A stretch of DNA of 64,000 bases from the NCBI RefSeq assembly GCF_018324685.1, contig NZ_AP023354.1, forward strand, positions 2,108,001-2,172,000. Direction: 5' to 3'. The DNA comes from Actinocatenispora sera (GTDB lineage Bacteria; Actinomycetota; Actinomycetes; Mycobacteriales; Micromonosporaceae). The position numbers and the translations under genes were made by a program. The notes beneath the pieces are model-generated. The model saw only the letters and a list, made by a program, of their open reading frames with translations. It ran no database searches and was not told where the DNA came from. This document shows, in pieces, positions 14,353-22,299 of the stretch (positions are counted from its first letter, which is position 1; every line of letters begins with the position of its first letter).

Positions 14353-14404
14353 ATGCTCTGGTAGGGTGCTAGCTGTCCAGTACAGACGAAGGGCAGGGAG
14401 CACG

Positions 14405-15256
14405 ATGACCACCCCTGGTCAGCCGCTCAGCAAGTCCGAGCCGCTCACCCAGCAGGTCGCGCGGAACATCCGCAACGCGATCGAGGCAGGCACGCTGCGA
14501 CACGGGCAGATCCTTGCCTCTACCCGCGAATTAGCCCAGGAATGGGGCGTAAGTGTTTTCACGATCAATGAGGCGATGAAGACCCTCATTCAAGAGGGCA
14601 TCGTGGTGAGCAAGTCGCGTTCAAAGCGGATGGTCAACCACCCCGACGGCGAGCCGGACCGCCGGGTCACGCCATCGTCCAAACCGCGTGTGGTCTTCGT
14701 CGGCGGCTATGCCGGGAGCGGAAAGTCGGAGTTCGGGAGGATCCTCGCGCGCGAGACCGGTTGGCCGATCCTGGACAAGGACACCTTGACTCGCCCGGTC
14801 GTAGAAATGGCGCTGGAAGCCCTCGGCCTGTCGCCACACGATCGAGAGTCCGGCAAGTACCTGAGCACTGTTCGGCCGCGCGAGTACGAAGCCCTGATCT
14901 CTGCGACCAACGAGAACGTTGATTGCGGATTGAGCGCGGTTGTAACGGCCCCATTCCTCCGTGAATTCAGCGACGATGCATGGCTAGAACGCACCGTTGC
15001 TGCCCTCGCGGATCGTGGCGCCGTCGTGACTTTCGTATGGATTCACTGTGACGAAGACACGATGCGCACCTACATCCGCCACCGCGGTGCCGCCCGAGAC
15101 TCCGCAAAGATGGCCAACTGGTCCACGTACCTCGACGGGATTAACATCGACTTCCGGCCAGCCGTGGCGCACGTCGTAGTAGAGAACTCCGCCAGCAGTG
15201 CGCCGCTGAAGGTGCAAGCTGCCAAACTCATCGATAGCTTCATGGCTCAGCCCTGA
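14405..15256 (+). CDS. GntR-HTH regulator fused to a P-loop kinase domain
   Basis: 283 residues. The N-terminal winged helix of GntR type spans about 10-78 (LTQQVARNIRNAIEAGTLRHGQIL, ASTRELAQEWGVSVFTINEAMKTL, EGIVVSKSR). From about 95 a P-loop domain of AAA_33/zeta-toxin-kinase style follows: VVFVGGYAGSGKSEFGRILA, LDKDTLTRPVVEMAL and IHCDEDTMRTYIRHRGAARDS. The usual effector domain is thus replaced by a nucleotide-binding one. AGGGAGCACG precedes the ATG. Operators lie directly upstream. It resembles KorSA-type AICE repressors in position. Whether the kinase part phosphorylates a ligand or only senses a nucleotide is unknown. Confidence 0.85.
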   Translation: MTTPGQPLSKSEPLTQQVARNIRNAIEAGTLRHGQILASTRELAQEWGVSVFTINEAMKTLIQEGIVVSKSRSKRMVNHPDGEPDRRVTPSSKPRVVFVGGYAGSGKSEFGRILARETGWPILDKDTLTRPVVEMALEALGLSPHDRESGKYLSTVRPREYEALISATNENVDCGLSAVVTAPFLREFSDDAWLERTVAALADRGAVVTFVWIHCDEDTMRTYIRHRGAARDSAKMANWSTYLDGINIDFRPAVAHVVVENSASSAPLKVQAAKLIDSFMAQP

Positions 15257-15362
15257 GAAGCGGCCGGCCCGGTCCCGACGCGGAAACTCGGAGAATACCG
15301 GCTCGGTGGGCTAAGGTGTCACTATGTAATCGAATGCGCAGGTTATTTATAGCGAAGAGAAC

Positions 15363-15399
15363 GGCGTTGTCGGCGCACGTAGACTCGACCGACAACGCC
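15363..15399. terminator. Bidirectional hairpin between convergent genes
   Basis: GGCGTTGTCGG (15363-15373) pairs exactly with CCGACAACGCC (15389-15399), placed between the stop of the regulator and the stop of the PIN-like gene on the opposite strand. Confidence 0.7.
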
Positions 15400-15422
15400 C
15401 GTCTCTGCCGCGGATGGCCGCC

Positions 15423-16766
15423 TCAGGTGTCGCTTTCTCTTCCTTCGTTTAAGAGTCGACTTCTTTCCTCCAGTACCCGGCGTGCATGCTCGCTCCGGCG
15501 CCTCCGAATCTGAGCGTCCCGAATCTGGGACTCCCTATGCGCTCGCATGACTGCGCCTTTTTGTGACGTCTTTGGCCGGGATGAAAGCGATGAATCCATA
15601 AAGTGTTCGTCAACGTCCGTTAGCTGATCATAAAGGGCACCGATTCGTTGCCTCAGCACAGACAAAGCTTCTTCATGGACGGCAATGTCGGCCAGCAAGA
15701 CTGGACGGTCGTTCGAGTCGCCCAGGTCTGACTGCTCGTAAAGCAAATCTAGGTGCTTGCGCGTGTCTTCTTCCTCGGAGGAAGCTCGACGTATATCGAG
15801 GATGATCTCTGTGTGTCGCTTCTGCCAGTATTCCTTCTCTCCTCGTTTTATCAGTCGTTCGGGTGCCTCTTCCTCCACGCGTCGCGATTGCTCGATGGTA
15901 TTCGAGTCGATGTGTACAGACAGCGCAGACTTGGCTGCTTCTAGAAACGCTGCGGCGTCTAGAATCATCAGCCGCACTCCCGCACGTTCCTTCAGCTCTT
16001 CTACGAGTTGCAAGTTTGGCCCGACCGAATGGGTCCTGCTCTTCCTCCACCAGTCATCTTTGCCGTCATCCGTAACGATCAGAACATCTTGTTTCCGTCG
16101 CGATGCCTCAGCTATGGTTTCTTCCCAGATCAAGTAGTCACCTGACCTATTTTCTTCCTTATCGGCATCTCGGTAACCAGGCGGAATGCTCTCCTTTGCC
16201 CTTTCGTCAAACTGGGCCTCAAGGACAGCTCTTTGTTCCGATGTTGGTTGGGCTCCAATATATCTGGCGAAGATTGGATTTAGTTCATCCAGAACGGAAT
16301 CGCCTTCTAGTGACCCGACGACGGAGAACTCATACTTAGCCTGGTGCTCTGCGATTTGCTTGTGAATCTTGGCCAATGCGTGGTCTAAGCCAGCAGTTAG
16401 GTCATGTTTTTCCGCGGCCGTGAACTTGCACGTATTTGCGAAATGATTGAGCGTACCAAAGAGCTGCTCTTTGTGGGTGTTTAGCGCCTTCGAAAGCACG
16501 TCGTATTGCTTTACTTGCTGATCGATTATATCGATTCGCTTGTTGTGGAACTCAACAGCGACCTGAAACGGCATAAACAACCTGTCGCCGATGCGGTTGA
16601 TTGCCCGGAATAGTTCAACTCTGGCCGAGGCGGTAAATTTGTACAGTAGCAGGAGAACGTTGGTGTCGAGGACCACCATGCCGTTTCGTAGGAAATCATT
16701 CCGCTCGTCTCGCGAGGGACGCAAGTACGGGCTGAAATCAGGATGAAAGTAACGCCTTTTCGTCAT
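15423..16766 (-). CDS. PIN-like domain protein (PIN_8 type), cargo gene
   Basis: 447 residues. The PIN nuclease fold is indicated by MVVLDTNVLLLLYKF (first Asp), FMPFQVAVEFHNKR (Glu), and the distal acidic patch VLIVTDDGKDDWW. The C-terminal third is a highly charged helical or coiled-coil region. Proteins of this PIN_8/DUF4935 type are frequent in mobile islands and are suspected RNases. Base composition is clearly less GC-rich than its neighbours and codon use differs, so it was acquired from elsewhere. It sits at the right end of AICE 1, the usual cargo place. No antitoxin gene is apparent beside it. Confidence 0.8.
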   Translation of the reverse strand: MTKRRYFHPDFSPYLRPSRDERNDFLRNGMVVLDTNVLLLLYKFTASARVELFRAINRIGDRLFMPFQVAVEFHNKRIDIIDQQVKQYDVLSKALNTHKEQLFGTLNHFANTCKFTAAEKHDLTAGLDHALAKIHKQIAEHQAKYEFSVVGSLEGDSVLDELNPIFARYIGAQPTSEQRAVLEAQFDERAKESIPPGYRDADKEENRSGDYLIWEETIAEASRRKQDVLIVTDDGKDDWWRKSRTHSVGPNLQLVEELKERAGVRLMILDAAAFLEAAKSALSVHIDSNTIEQSRRVEEEAPERLIKRGEKEYWQKRHTEIILDIRRASSEEEDTRKHLDLLYEQSDLGDSNDRPVLLADIAVHEEALSVLRQRIGALYDQLTDVDEHFMDSSLSSRPKTSQKGAVMRAHRESQIRDAQIRRRRSEHARRVLEERSRLLNEGRESDT

Positions 16767-17072
16767 GTGGGCCTCCGAACGGGGTGAAGGCTACTAATCA
16801 CAGCGTAACGGTTCTTCATCAGGCTCGCGAGTTCTAGGGACGATTACCCCATTTATTGAAAAATTCGATAAGGGGTGGGCATTTGTTCGTAGGTGACGTC
16901 GACCTGCCACGTACATCCCCAGTCGCGCAGTCCCATATCCGAACACACGTTCGGGCTGAAGGCGGCCGGCCTACCCCGCCTCTGCGGCCGAACCCGGCGC
17001 CTTGCGGGGCATTCGCGGGGGCGCGGAGGCTGCCCGGACTGTTTGTACTGGCCAGGGCGTTGTCTTCCTCGC

Positions 17073-17131
17073 TCTGTAAAACCGTCGGCTACGCCTACAC
17101 TGGTTCGAATCCAGTACCCGCCACACCAGGG
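17073..17131 (+). repeat. att site B (junction of AICE 1 and AICE 2)
   Basis: 59-bp copy of the tRNA-Tyr 3' half, identical to copy C and differing from copy A at five positions. The tRNA 5' half is absent, so this is not a functional tRNA. Confidence 0.92.
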
Positions 17132-17137
17132 TCTCCA

Positions 17138-17171
17138 GGCCCCTGACCAGCAGAGATGCCGGTCAGGGGCC
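17138..17171 (+). terminator. Hairpin after att B
   Basis: GGCCCCTGACC/GGTCAGGGGCC 11-bp stem, the counterpart of the hairpins after att A and att C, with a compensated A/T pair inside the stem. Confidence 0.7.
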
Positions 17172-17665
17172 TTCCTCGTACGGTCCAGCGGTTCACGACC
17201 GTTCACGGCCGTTCGCGAGCGCTCAGGGGCAGGACAGGGGCAGTGATCTTGCGCCGCCCGGCCCGACAGCGCGGCGCCCGTGTGACTCCCGGCACGCCAC
17301 CCCGGCCACGGTGACGGCCCACGGACAGTGACCACCGGCTCCGGTGGCAAGGCGGCCCCGGTCCTGGGCCGCCGCGGCAGCGATCGCCCGCAAGCACCGA
17401 CCGCGGCAACCGCGCAGGGCGATCGTCGGCCTCGCGCCGAGGCGTCGTCCTGGTCCTGGCCGCCGTAGAGCGCTGATGGCGCCGGTGGGGCGGCGGCGTA
17501 CCGGCCCGTAGGCGCCAGCCGAAGGGCCGGGCCTTACCGCCGCCCCACCGGCGCGCGCCGCGCTTGCGCGGCGCCTTGATCCAGTAGAGACCAATTCGGC
17601 AGCGCGTCTTCCTGGACGGCACGGAAACACGGCAGCTCGGCCTAGATGTCCGACAGCTATAGGCA
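17172..17665. other. Gene-free left end of AICE 2 with an 18-bp inverted repeat
   Basis: No frame here has credible composition. It contains a perfect inverted repeat, GCGCCGGTGGGGCGGCGG (17479-17496) and CCGCCGCCCCACCGGCGC (17537-17554), with a 40-nt loop that itself has internal symmetry. It may be a terminator for the KAP gene, or a single-strand origin for the RepSA-type element. Confidence 0.5.
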
Positions 17666-19879
17666 TCACGGCTCGGCCTGAGCGTTTGAAGCATTGGGAT
17701 CTGCCAAGATCGACTGTGCGTATGAGATCCGTTCCTCGAGAGTAGGAGGATCTACAGTTCGCACCTCGGCATCCCTTATTGCAGGTGTGTTAGGTGAGAG
17801 ATTTAGCGTGTCGCGAACCCTTTGTAGCCCCAGGAGATTGTCGACGCTAGAAAGCTCGAAGGAGCCAAGCATCTTCCAAGTCTCTTGGCCTGAGCTGACC
17901 GTCGCTGTGCCCACCATGAGGCCAAGAAAATCTTCTAGGTTCCATGTTGACTTCTCGAAGATGTCCCATAAGATTTCCTGAATATAGGATGGGCTGTTTG
18001 TGGCACCAAGCATGGAACAGAGATCCACCAGTCGCGCATCCTCGAGCTTGATCGAATGGGTGGATTCCATGCGAAGCTTCTGCTCGGCTAAGTTGGAAAC
18101 AACAGGAATTGCAGCGTCTGTCCAGCCATGAAAGGAATCAGAAGGTTCACGTGTGGTAACGAACCGCACAATCTCGGTTGCTAGTATAAGGCCGGAGTTG
18201 GTCGCTCCTATGGCCTTCAGGGTATCAACGGCGGCCTCGACTTCTAATTTGTCAAGTAGTTCGATTGCCATGCTGCGAAACCATGAGTCTGGCCTTACGA
18301 AGGATTCGGGGTGCTGGCTCTTTATTTCAATGTAATTATGGCCAATCCACTCGATCCAAGGCACTGGCGAGAGCTCGCCCCGCCGACAGAACCGCTCTAG
18401 GCGTAAGCCGACTAGACCGGCGTCTGTTTGCAGTGCGTCGGTGACTGCCTGGATGGCAGTTCCCTCGCGCATATTCGCCATCTCGACTGCTGCGGATCGG
18501 ATTACACTGTCGGGAAGATCTTGGGCTGGGACAGTCATTTGTGTGTATCGATCAAAGAACTGTCTGCTCGCCACGCCTCTGCGATCGATAGTGTCTTCCG
18601 CGTGAGAATATCCAAACGTGATATTGTCGCGCGCGGCACGAAGGTACGGAAACAGATCTGCTAGCAGATTTTGAATTGACTCCGGGTGACGAGGATGGGT
18701 GCGTCCAATGTTGTTAATCCATCGTGTCCAACGGTCTGAGTTGGTTTCCTTCTGGTGCTCGTATGAGAACGTTTCACCTAGAAGTTCCGAGCGGAGTCGT
18801 AGGACTAGGTCGAAGGCTGATCGTTCGAACGTCTTTAGAAAGACTATTCCCATAAAGTCAACAAAGTCAACTTCGTCGGCAACACCGACCCAGGATGCGT
18901 CAAGCTGAGTAAATAGCCGCTTAATGGCCCTTGGCTGGATCATGTATGGTTCAACCGTCTTGATCCACATTCGCGATAAGCGATGGCTTATGTCTTGCCG
19001 AAAATCTATGGAGTGTCTTGCTATTAATTGATCTAGGAGCCTGTTGAAGAGGCCAAGCTTTTGACTCTCGAGTAGGGGTGGTATGTCTATTCTAATCTGT
19101 ACGATCTTCTCGAGATAATCCCTAGCTCGGCCAGGGTTATTACTAGCAAGATCCGTTCTTCCTAGAACGTCTTCGATTGTTTCCTCGTCATATGAAAGGA
19201 GGTAGTAGACGTTAGGTAACCGACCAGCGAGACGCACAAGTCGGAATGTGTGCAGTAGTTCTGCTGGTTCGAGTCGGTCCAGATCGTCCAAAATCACTAG
19301 AATCGGCTTATCTAATTCTCGCAACTCGCCCTCTGCTCGGGCTTTTGCTGCTTCTGGTGATTGATCTCCGCTAATTAGAGTTGCTGTCGCCTCGAGAGCA
19401 CGGGAGACGTCCACACCTATCAATCCGCCCAGGCTCCCATAAGGTGCGAGTCGAGCCGCTAGCTTTCCGATAGATCCTCGAGTGTCTCCCCTCCTTAGAT
19501 CCTCAGGTATGGCATGAGAGAGTTCAGAGAAGAAGCCGTTGGCGGCGGATTCATAGGAGTTATACATCCATGGGTTAAAGCTGGCTAAGTGCCATTTGTT
19601 GTCATTAGCTAGATGTTGTCTCAGCGAATTGAGCAGTGTAGTCTTGCCGCTACCCCACGGTCCGACGATGGCGGCGACCGCGCTCTCGCTTTGGCGCGTT
19701 ATTGACCCTAGCGTTCGTGCTAGGGAATCCACTAAACGTTGCCGATCTAGATCATCGTCCATTAGTTCAGATAGGGGATCGTCGCCGTAAAGACCATCTT
19801 CGTTGAGTTTAGGATGATCGGCTGCGGGCTTGTTTGTATCCCTCTCGACCGGCGGACTGGATCTGGGCTCACGCATCAC
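17666..19879 (-). CDS. KAP family P-loop NTPase, cargo gene
   Basis: 737 residues. Walker A GPWGSGKTTLLNSL (about 70-83), the FNPWMY motif that follows, and Walker B LVILDDLDRLEPAELL with YYLLSYDEETIEDVL are hallmarks of KAP NTPases. The usual transmembrane insert within the P-loop domain is not evident; the segment LAPYGSLGGLIGV is only weakly hydrophobic. The C-terminal half is a helical region without recognised domain. Base composition is much lower in GC than neighbours, indicating a foreign source. KAP NTPases in mobile islands are candidate anti-phage or exclusion proteins; that role is inference here. Confidence 0.85.
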   Translation of the reverse strand: MMREPRSSPPVERDTNKPAADHPKLNEDGLYGDDPLSELMDDDLDRQRLVDSLARTLGSITRQSESAVAAIVGPWGSGKTTLLNSLRQHLANDNKWHLASFNPWMYNSYESAANGFFSELSHAIPEDLRRGDTRGSIGKLAARLAPYGSLGGLIGVDVSRALEATATLISGDQSPEAAKARAEGELRELDKPILVILDDLDRLEPAELLHTFRLVRLAGRLPNVYYLLSYDEETIEDVLGRTDLASNNPGRARDYLEKIVQIRIDIPPLLESQKLGLFNRLLDQLIARHSIDFRQDISHRLSRMWIKTVEPYMIQPRAIKRLFTQLDASWVGVADEVDFVDFMGIVFLKTFERSAFDLVLRLRSELLGETFSYEHQKETNSDRWTRWINNIGRTHPRHPESIQNLLADLFPYLRAARDNITFGYSHAEDTIDRRGVASRQFFDRYTQMTVPAQDLPDSVIRSAAVEMANMREGTAIQAVTDALQTDAGLVGLRLERFCRRGELSPVPWIEWIGHNYIEIKSQHPESFVRPDSWFRSMAIELLDKLEVEAAVDTLKAIGATNSGLILATEIVRFVTTREPSDSFHGWTDAAIPVVSNLAEQKLRMESTHSIKLEDARLVDLCSMLGATNSPSYIQEILWDIFEKSTWNLEDFLGLMVGTATVSSGQETWKMLGSFELSSVDNLLGLQRVRDTLNLSPNTPAIRDAEVRTVDPPTLEERISYAQSILADPNASNAQAEP

Positions 19880-19999
19880 CTATCACCTGGTTTCGATCGG
19901 CAGTTGGTTAATTTTCTTCCGAGATGGCATTGTCCCACCCAACGGAAAGTAGGGTACGCTGCGACCGAGGTATTCACTGGTGCATGACCGGAGGTGGCC

Positions 20000-20872
20000 A
20001 TGACGTCGGCGCAGAGGGCGCGGGTGGGGGCTGAGCTGCGCCGGATCCGGCTAGCCGAGGGCCTGTCCGGTGAGGACGTCGGGGCGGCGCTGGGGTGGTC
20101 GCAGTCGAAGGTGTCTCGGATCGAGACGGGGCGGTTCGGGGTGAGCATCCCGGATCTGTCGGCGCTGCTGAGCTACTACGGCGTGCCGGAAGAGGTCAAG
20201 GCGGAGCTGCTGTCGACGGCGGCGGATGACGCCGGGATCGACGGAGCGTGGATCGTCCGGGCTGGCGGTACGCCGCGGCGGCAGGGCGAGGTGCAGGCCG
20301 TCGAGACGCAGTTGAAGCGGTTCCGGCAGCATCACCCGTTGCTGGTGCCGGGTCAGTTGCAGTCGGAGGAGTACGCGCGGGAGAACGCCCGGTTGGGGGG
20401 CTGGCCTGACCCGGACGGCATCGCTCGGCGCCGGATGGTGCGGCAGGAGCTGCTGGAAGGCAAGGGCGCGCCGCACTATGAAGTCATCCTCGACGCGCGG
20501 GCGCTCTGGTACTGGCCCGGCGACCGGTCGGTGATGAAGGGCCAGATCGATCACCTCATCGAGCGGGCGGCGCTGTCGTCGGTGACTATGCGGGTGATCC
20601 CGTTCGGGGCGGACCGCTCGGCGGTGGCGATGGCGCCGTTCATCCTCTACGACTTCACGAAGCAGACGAGCCCGCCGGTGGTGTTCCTGGAGGCGCAGAC
20701 CTCCGACACGTACCTGTCGGATCCGAAGGACGTGCAGACGTACTCGGAGCTGTTCGACAAGCTTGCGGCGGACGCACTTGATCATGCGGAGTCGATCAAC
20801 TACGTTGCGTCGCTGGGTAAGGAAATCCAGTCCTATCGATCCCGAGGAGGATCACGTGGCAAGCGTGCCTGA
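20000..20872 (+). CDS. XRE-family regulator with DUF5753 (WhiJ-like)
   Basis: 290 residues. The HTH is at about 5-60 (ELRRIRLAEGLSGEDVGAAL, GWSQSKVSRIETG). From about 95 a DUF5753 domain follows (LKRFRQHHPLLVPGQLQSEEYARENA, HYEVILDARALWYW, MRVIPFG). GGAGG lies 5 nt before the ATG at 20000. Its stop overlaps the start of the DUF397 gene, the usual WhiJ/DUF397 pairing in actinomycetes, where the small protein is thought to modulate the regulator. The target is unknown. Confidence 0.88.
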   Translation: MTSAQRARVGAELRRIRLAEGLSGEDVGAALGWSQSKVSRIETGRFGVSIPDLSALLSYYGVPEEVKAELLSTAADDAGIDGAWIVRAGGTPRRQGEVQAVETQLKRFRQHHPLLVPGQLQSEEYARENARLGGWPDPDGIARRRMVRQELLEGKGAPHYEVILDARALWYWPGDRSVMKGQIDHLIERAALSSVTMRVIPFGADRSAVAMAPFILYDFTKQTSPPVVFLEAQTSDTYLSDPKDVQTYSELFDKLAADALDHAESINYVASLGKEIQSYRSRGGSRGKRA

Positions 20873-21077
20873 CTTCGGCAATGCCAAGTGGCGCAAGAGC
20901 AGTACCAGCGACTCCGGCGGCTGCGTCGAGGTCGCCTACGCGGACGGCTTCATCGGGGTACGCGATACGAAGGACCACGGCGCCGGCCCGGTCCTGACCT
21001 TCAACCGGCACGAGTGGACGGCGTTCCTCGAAGGCGTGGGCAACCGCGAGTTCACGTTGGACGAGCTGAGCAAGTAG
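20856..21077 (+). CDS. DUF397 protein (partner of WhiJ-like regulator)
   Basis: 73 residues, family length. W-KSS block AKWRKSSTSDSGGCVEVA, then VRDTKDHGAGPVLTF and EWTAFLEGV are the DUF397 signature. The GTG at 20856 has GAGGAGG upstream and overlaps the regulator gene by 17 bp, so translation is coupled. Confidence 0.92.
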   Translation: MASVPDFGNAKWRKSSTSDSGGCVEVAYADGFIGVRDTKDHGAGPVLTFNRHEWTAFLEGVGNREFTLDELSK

Positions 21078-21081
21078 ATCG

Positions 21082-22287
21082 ATGGCCACCGGTACCGACG
21101 AACGGCAGACCGTGCGTAAGCGCGGCCTGGCGCCGCTGCTCGCCTCCACGGGCGTCTCGGTCACCGGTGACGGCATCTTCGCCGCGGCGGCTCCGCTGCT
21201 CGCGGCATCGCTCACGCGCAACCCGGTCGCTGTCTCTGCGGTCTCCGCGGCCGGGTACGCGGCATGGTTCCTCGTCGGACTCCCGGCCGGCGCGCTGGTC
21301 GACCGGTGGCACCGACGAGCCGTGATGATCACCGCCGACCTGGCGCGCTTCGTCGTCCTGGGCGTCCTCGCGCTCCTGCTGGTCACCGGACATGCGACGG
21401 TCGGCCTGCTGATCGTGGCCGTCTTCCTCGTCGGGGTCGGCGCCTGCTTCTTCGAACCGGCCGCGCAGGCTGCGGTACCGGCGATCGTGGGACGGGACAA
21501 GTCGGCGCTGTCCCGCGCGAACGGCAAGGTGTGGGCACTCGACACGTTCGGCCGAACCCTTGCGGGGCCACCGATCGGCGCGGCGTTGTTCGCCGCTGTG
21601 GTGGCTCTGCCGTTCGGTCTGGACGCCGCGTCCTTCCTCGTCTCCGCCGTACTCCTGATCGGCCTTCCGGCCGGCCGCGCCAAGTCGGCGGCGACTGAGC
21701 CGATCCTGTCCGCGGTACGCAACGGAGTCCGCTACCTCGTCCACTCGGCCGAACTGCGGACGCTCTCGCTCGGGATGGCCGCGTACAACTTTGGCTACAA
21801 CGTGGCGTTCGCGACGCTGGTGCTGTTCGCCGAAGACGTGCTTCACTTGGGCAACATCGGCTACGGTGCGCTCATCGCGACCGCCGCCGTCGGCGGTATC
21901 CTCGGCGGCTGGCTCGCGCCCCGCATCGGTCAACGCATGTCCGCCCGTCGCGTCTACGCGGTGGCGCTGCTCGTGCAGGGCGGTGCGTGGGCGCTGATGC
22001 TGTTCGGGAACCCGTGGGTCGCCGGCGTCGCCCTGGCCGTCGTCGGCATCGCATCCACCACGGTCAGCGTCGTAGGCGGCTCGGCGCGGCAACTGCTCAC
22101 CCCCGACAACATGCTCGGCCGGGTCACCGCGGCGACCCGGCTGCTCGGCATCGGCTCCGCCGGCGTCGGCGCCATGGTCGGTGGCGCCATCGCGCACGCC
22201 GGAACGCTGCACACCCCCCTGATCGTCGCCCCGATCCTGCTCGCCGTGCTGTCGGTGGTGTTCGGGCTGCGATCCAGTACGACCTGA
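21082..22287 (+). CDS. MFS transporter
   Basis: 401 residues with about 10-12 hydrophobic helices. VSAAGYAAWFLVGLPAGALVDRWHRRAVMI is the loop 2-3 motif of the major facilitator superfamily. DKSALSRANGKVWALDTFGRTLAGPPIGAALFA is typical of the EntS/macrolide-efflux-like subgroup (MFS_3). It probably exports a small molecule or drug by proton antiport in the inner membrane. It starts 4 bp after the DUF397 gene and is followed 12 bp later by a second XRE gene, so the three to four genes form one operon, likely regulated together. Confidence 0.88.
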   Translation: MATGTDERQTVRKRGLAPLLASTGVSVTGDGIFAAAAPLLAASLTRNPVAVSAVSAAGYAAWFLVGLPAGALVDRWHRRAVMITADLARFVVLGVLALLLVTGHATVGLLIVAVFLVGVGACFFEPAAQAAVPAIVGRDKSALSRANGKVWALDTFGRTLAGPPIGAALFAAVVALPFGLDAASFLVSAVLLIGLPAGRAKSAATEPILSAVRNGVRYLVHSAELRTLSLGMAAYNFGYNVAFATLVLFAEDVLHLGNIGYGALIATAAVGGILGGWLAPRIGQRMSARRVYAVALLVQGGAWALMLFGNPWVAGVALAVVGIASTTVSVVGGSARQLLTPDNMLGRVTAATRLLGIGSAGVGAMVGGAIAHAGTLHTPLIVAPILLAVLSVVFGLRSSTT

Positions 22288-22299
22288 CCGGAGGCGGCG

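Larger units (their letters stand above)
2353..17131. mobile_element. AICE 1, Prim-Pol replication type, inserted in tRNA-Tyr
   Basis: Bounded by direct copies of the tRNA-Tyr 3' half (2353-2411 and 17073-17131). Contents match an actinomycete integrative and conjugative element: tyrosine integrase, excisionase, Prim-Pol plus DUF3631 replication proteins, FtsK-like dsDNA translocase for mycelial transfer, DUF2637/Spd-like membrane proteins, many tiny genes and a GntR-type regulator. Almost all genes run on the minus strand towards the tRNA. The regulator is divergent. A low-GC PIN-domain gene at the right end looks like cargo. All core modules have open frames, so it may still be mobile. Confidence 0.9.

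Noticed and set aside
16767-17072. Frames upstream of the PIN-like gene
   Set aside because: No coding pattern. The region holds the promoter side of the PIN gene and the right end of AICE 1; a weak CCCC/GGGG inverted repeat near 16850 is noted but too short to call.
17203-17694. Minus-strand frames between att B and the KAP gene
   Set aside because: Arg/Pro/Gly-rich composition without third-position pattern and no ribosome-binding site. The stretch also contains a long inverted repeat that explains the open frame.
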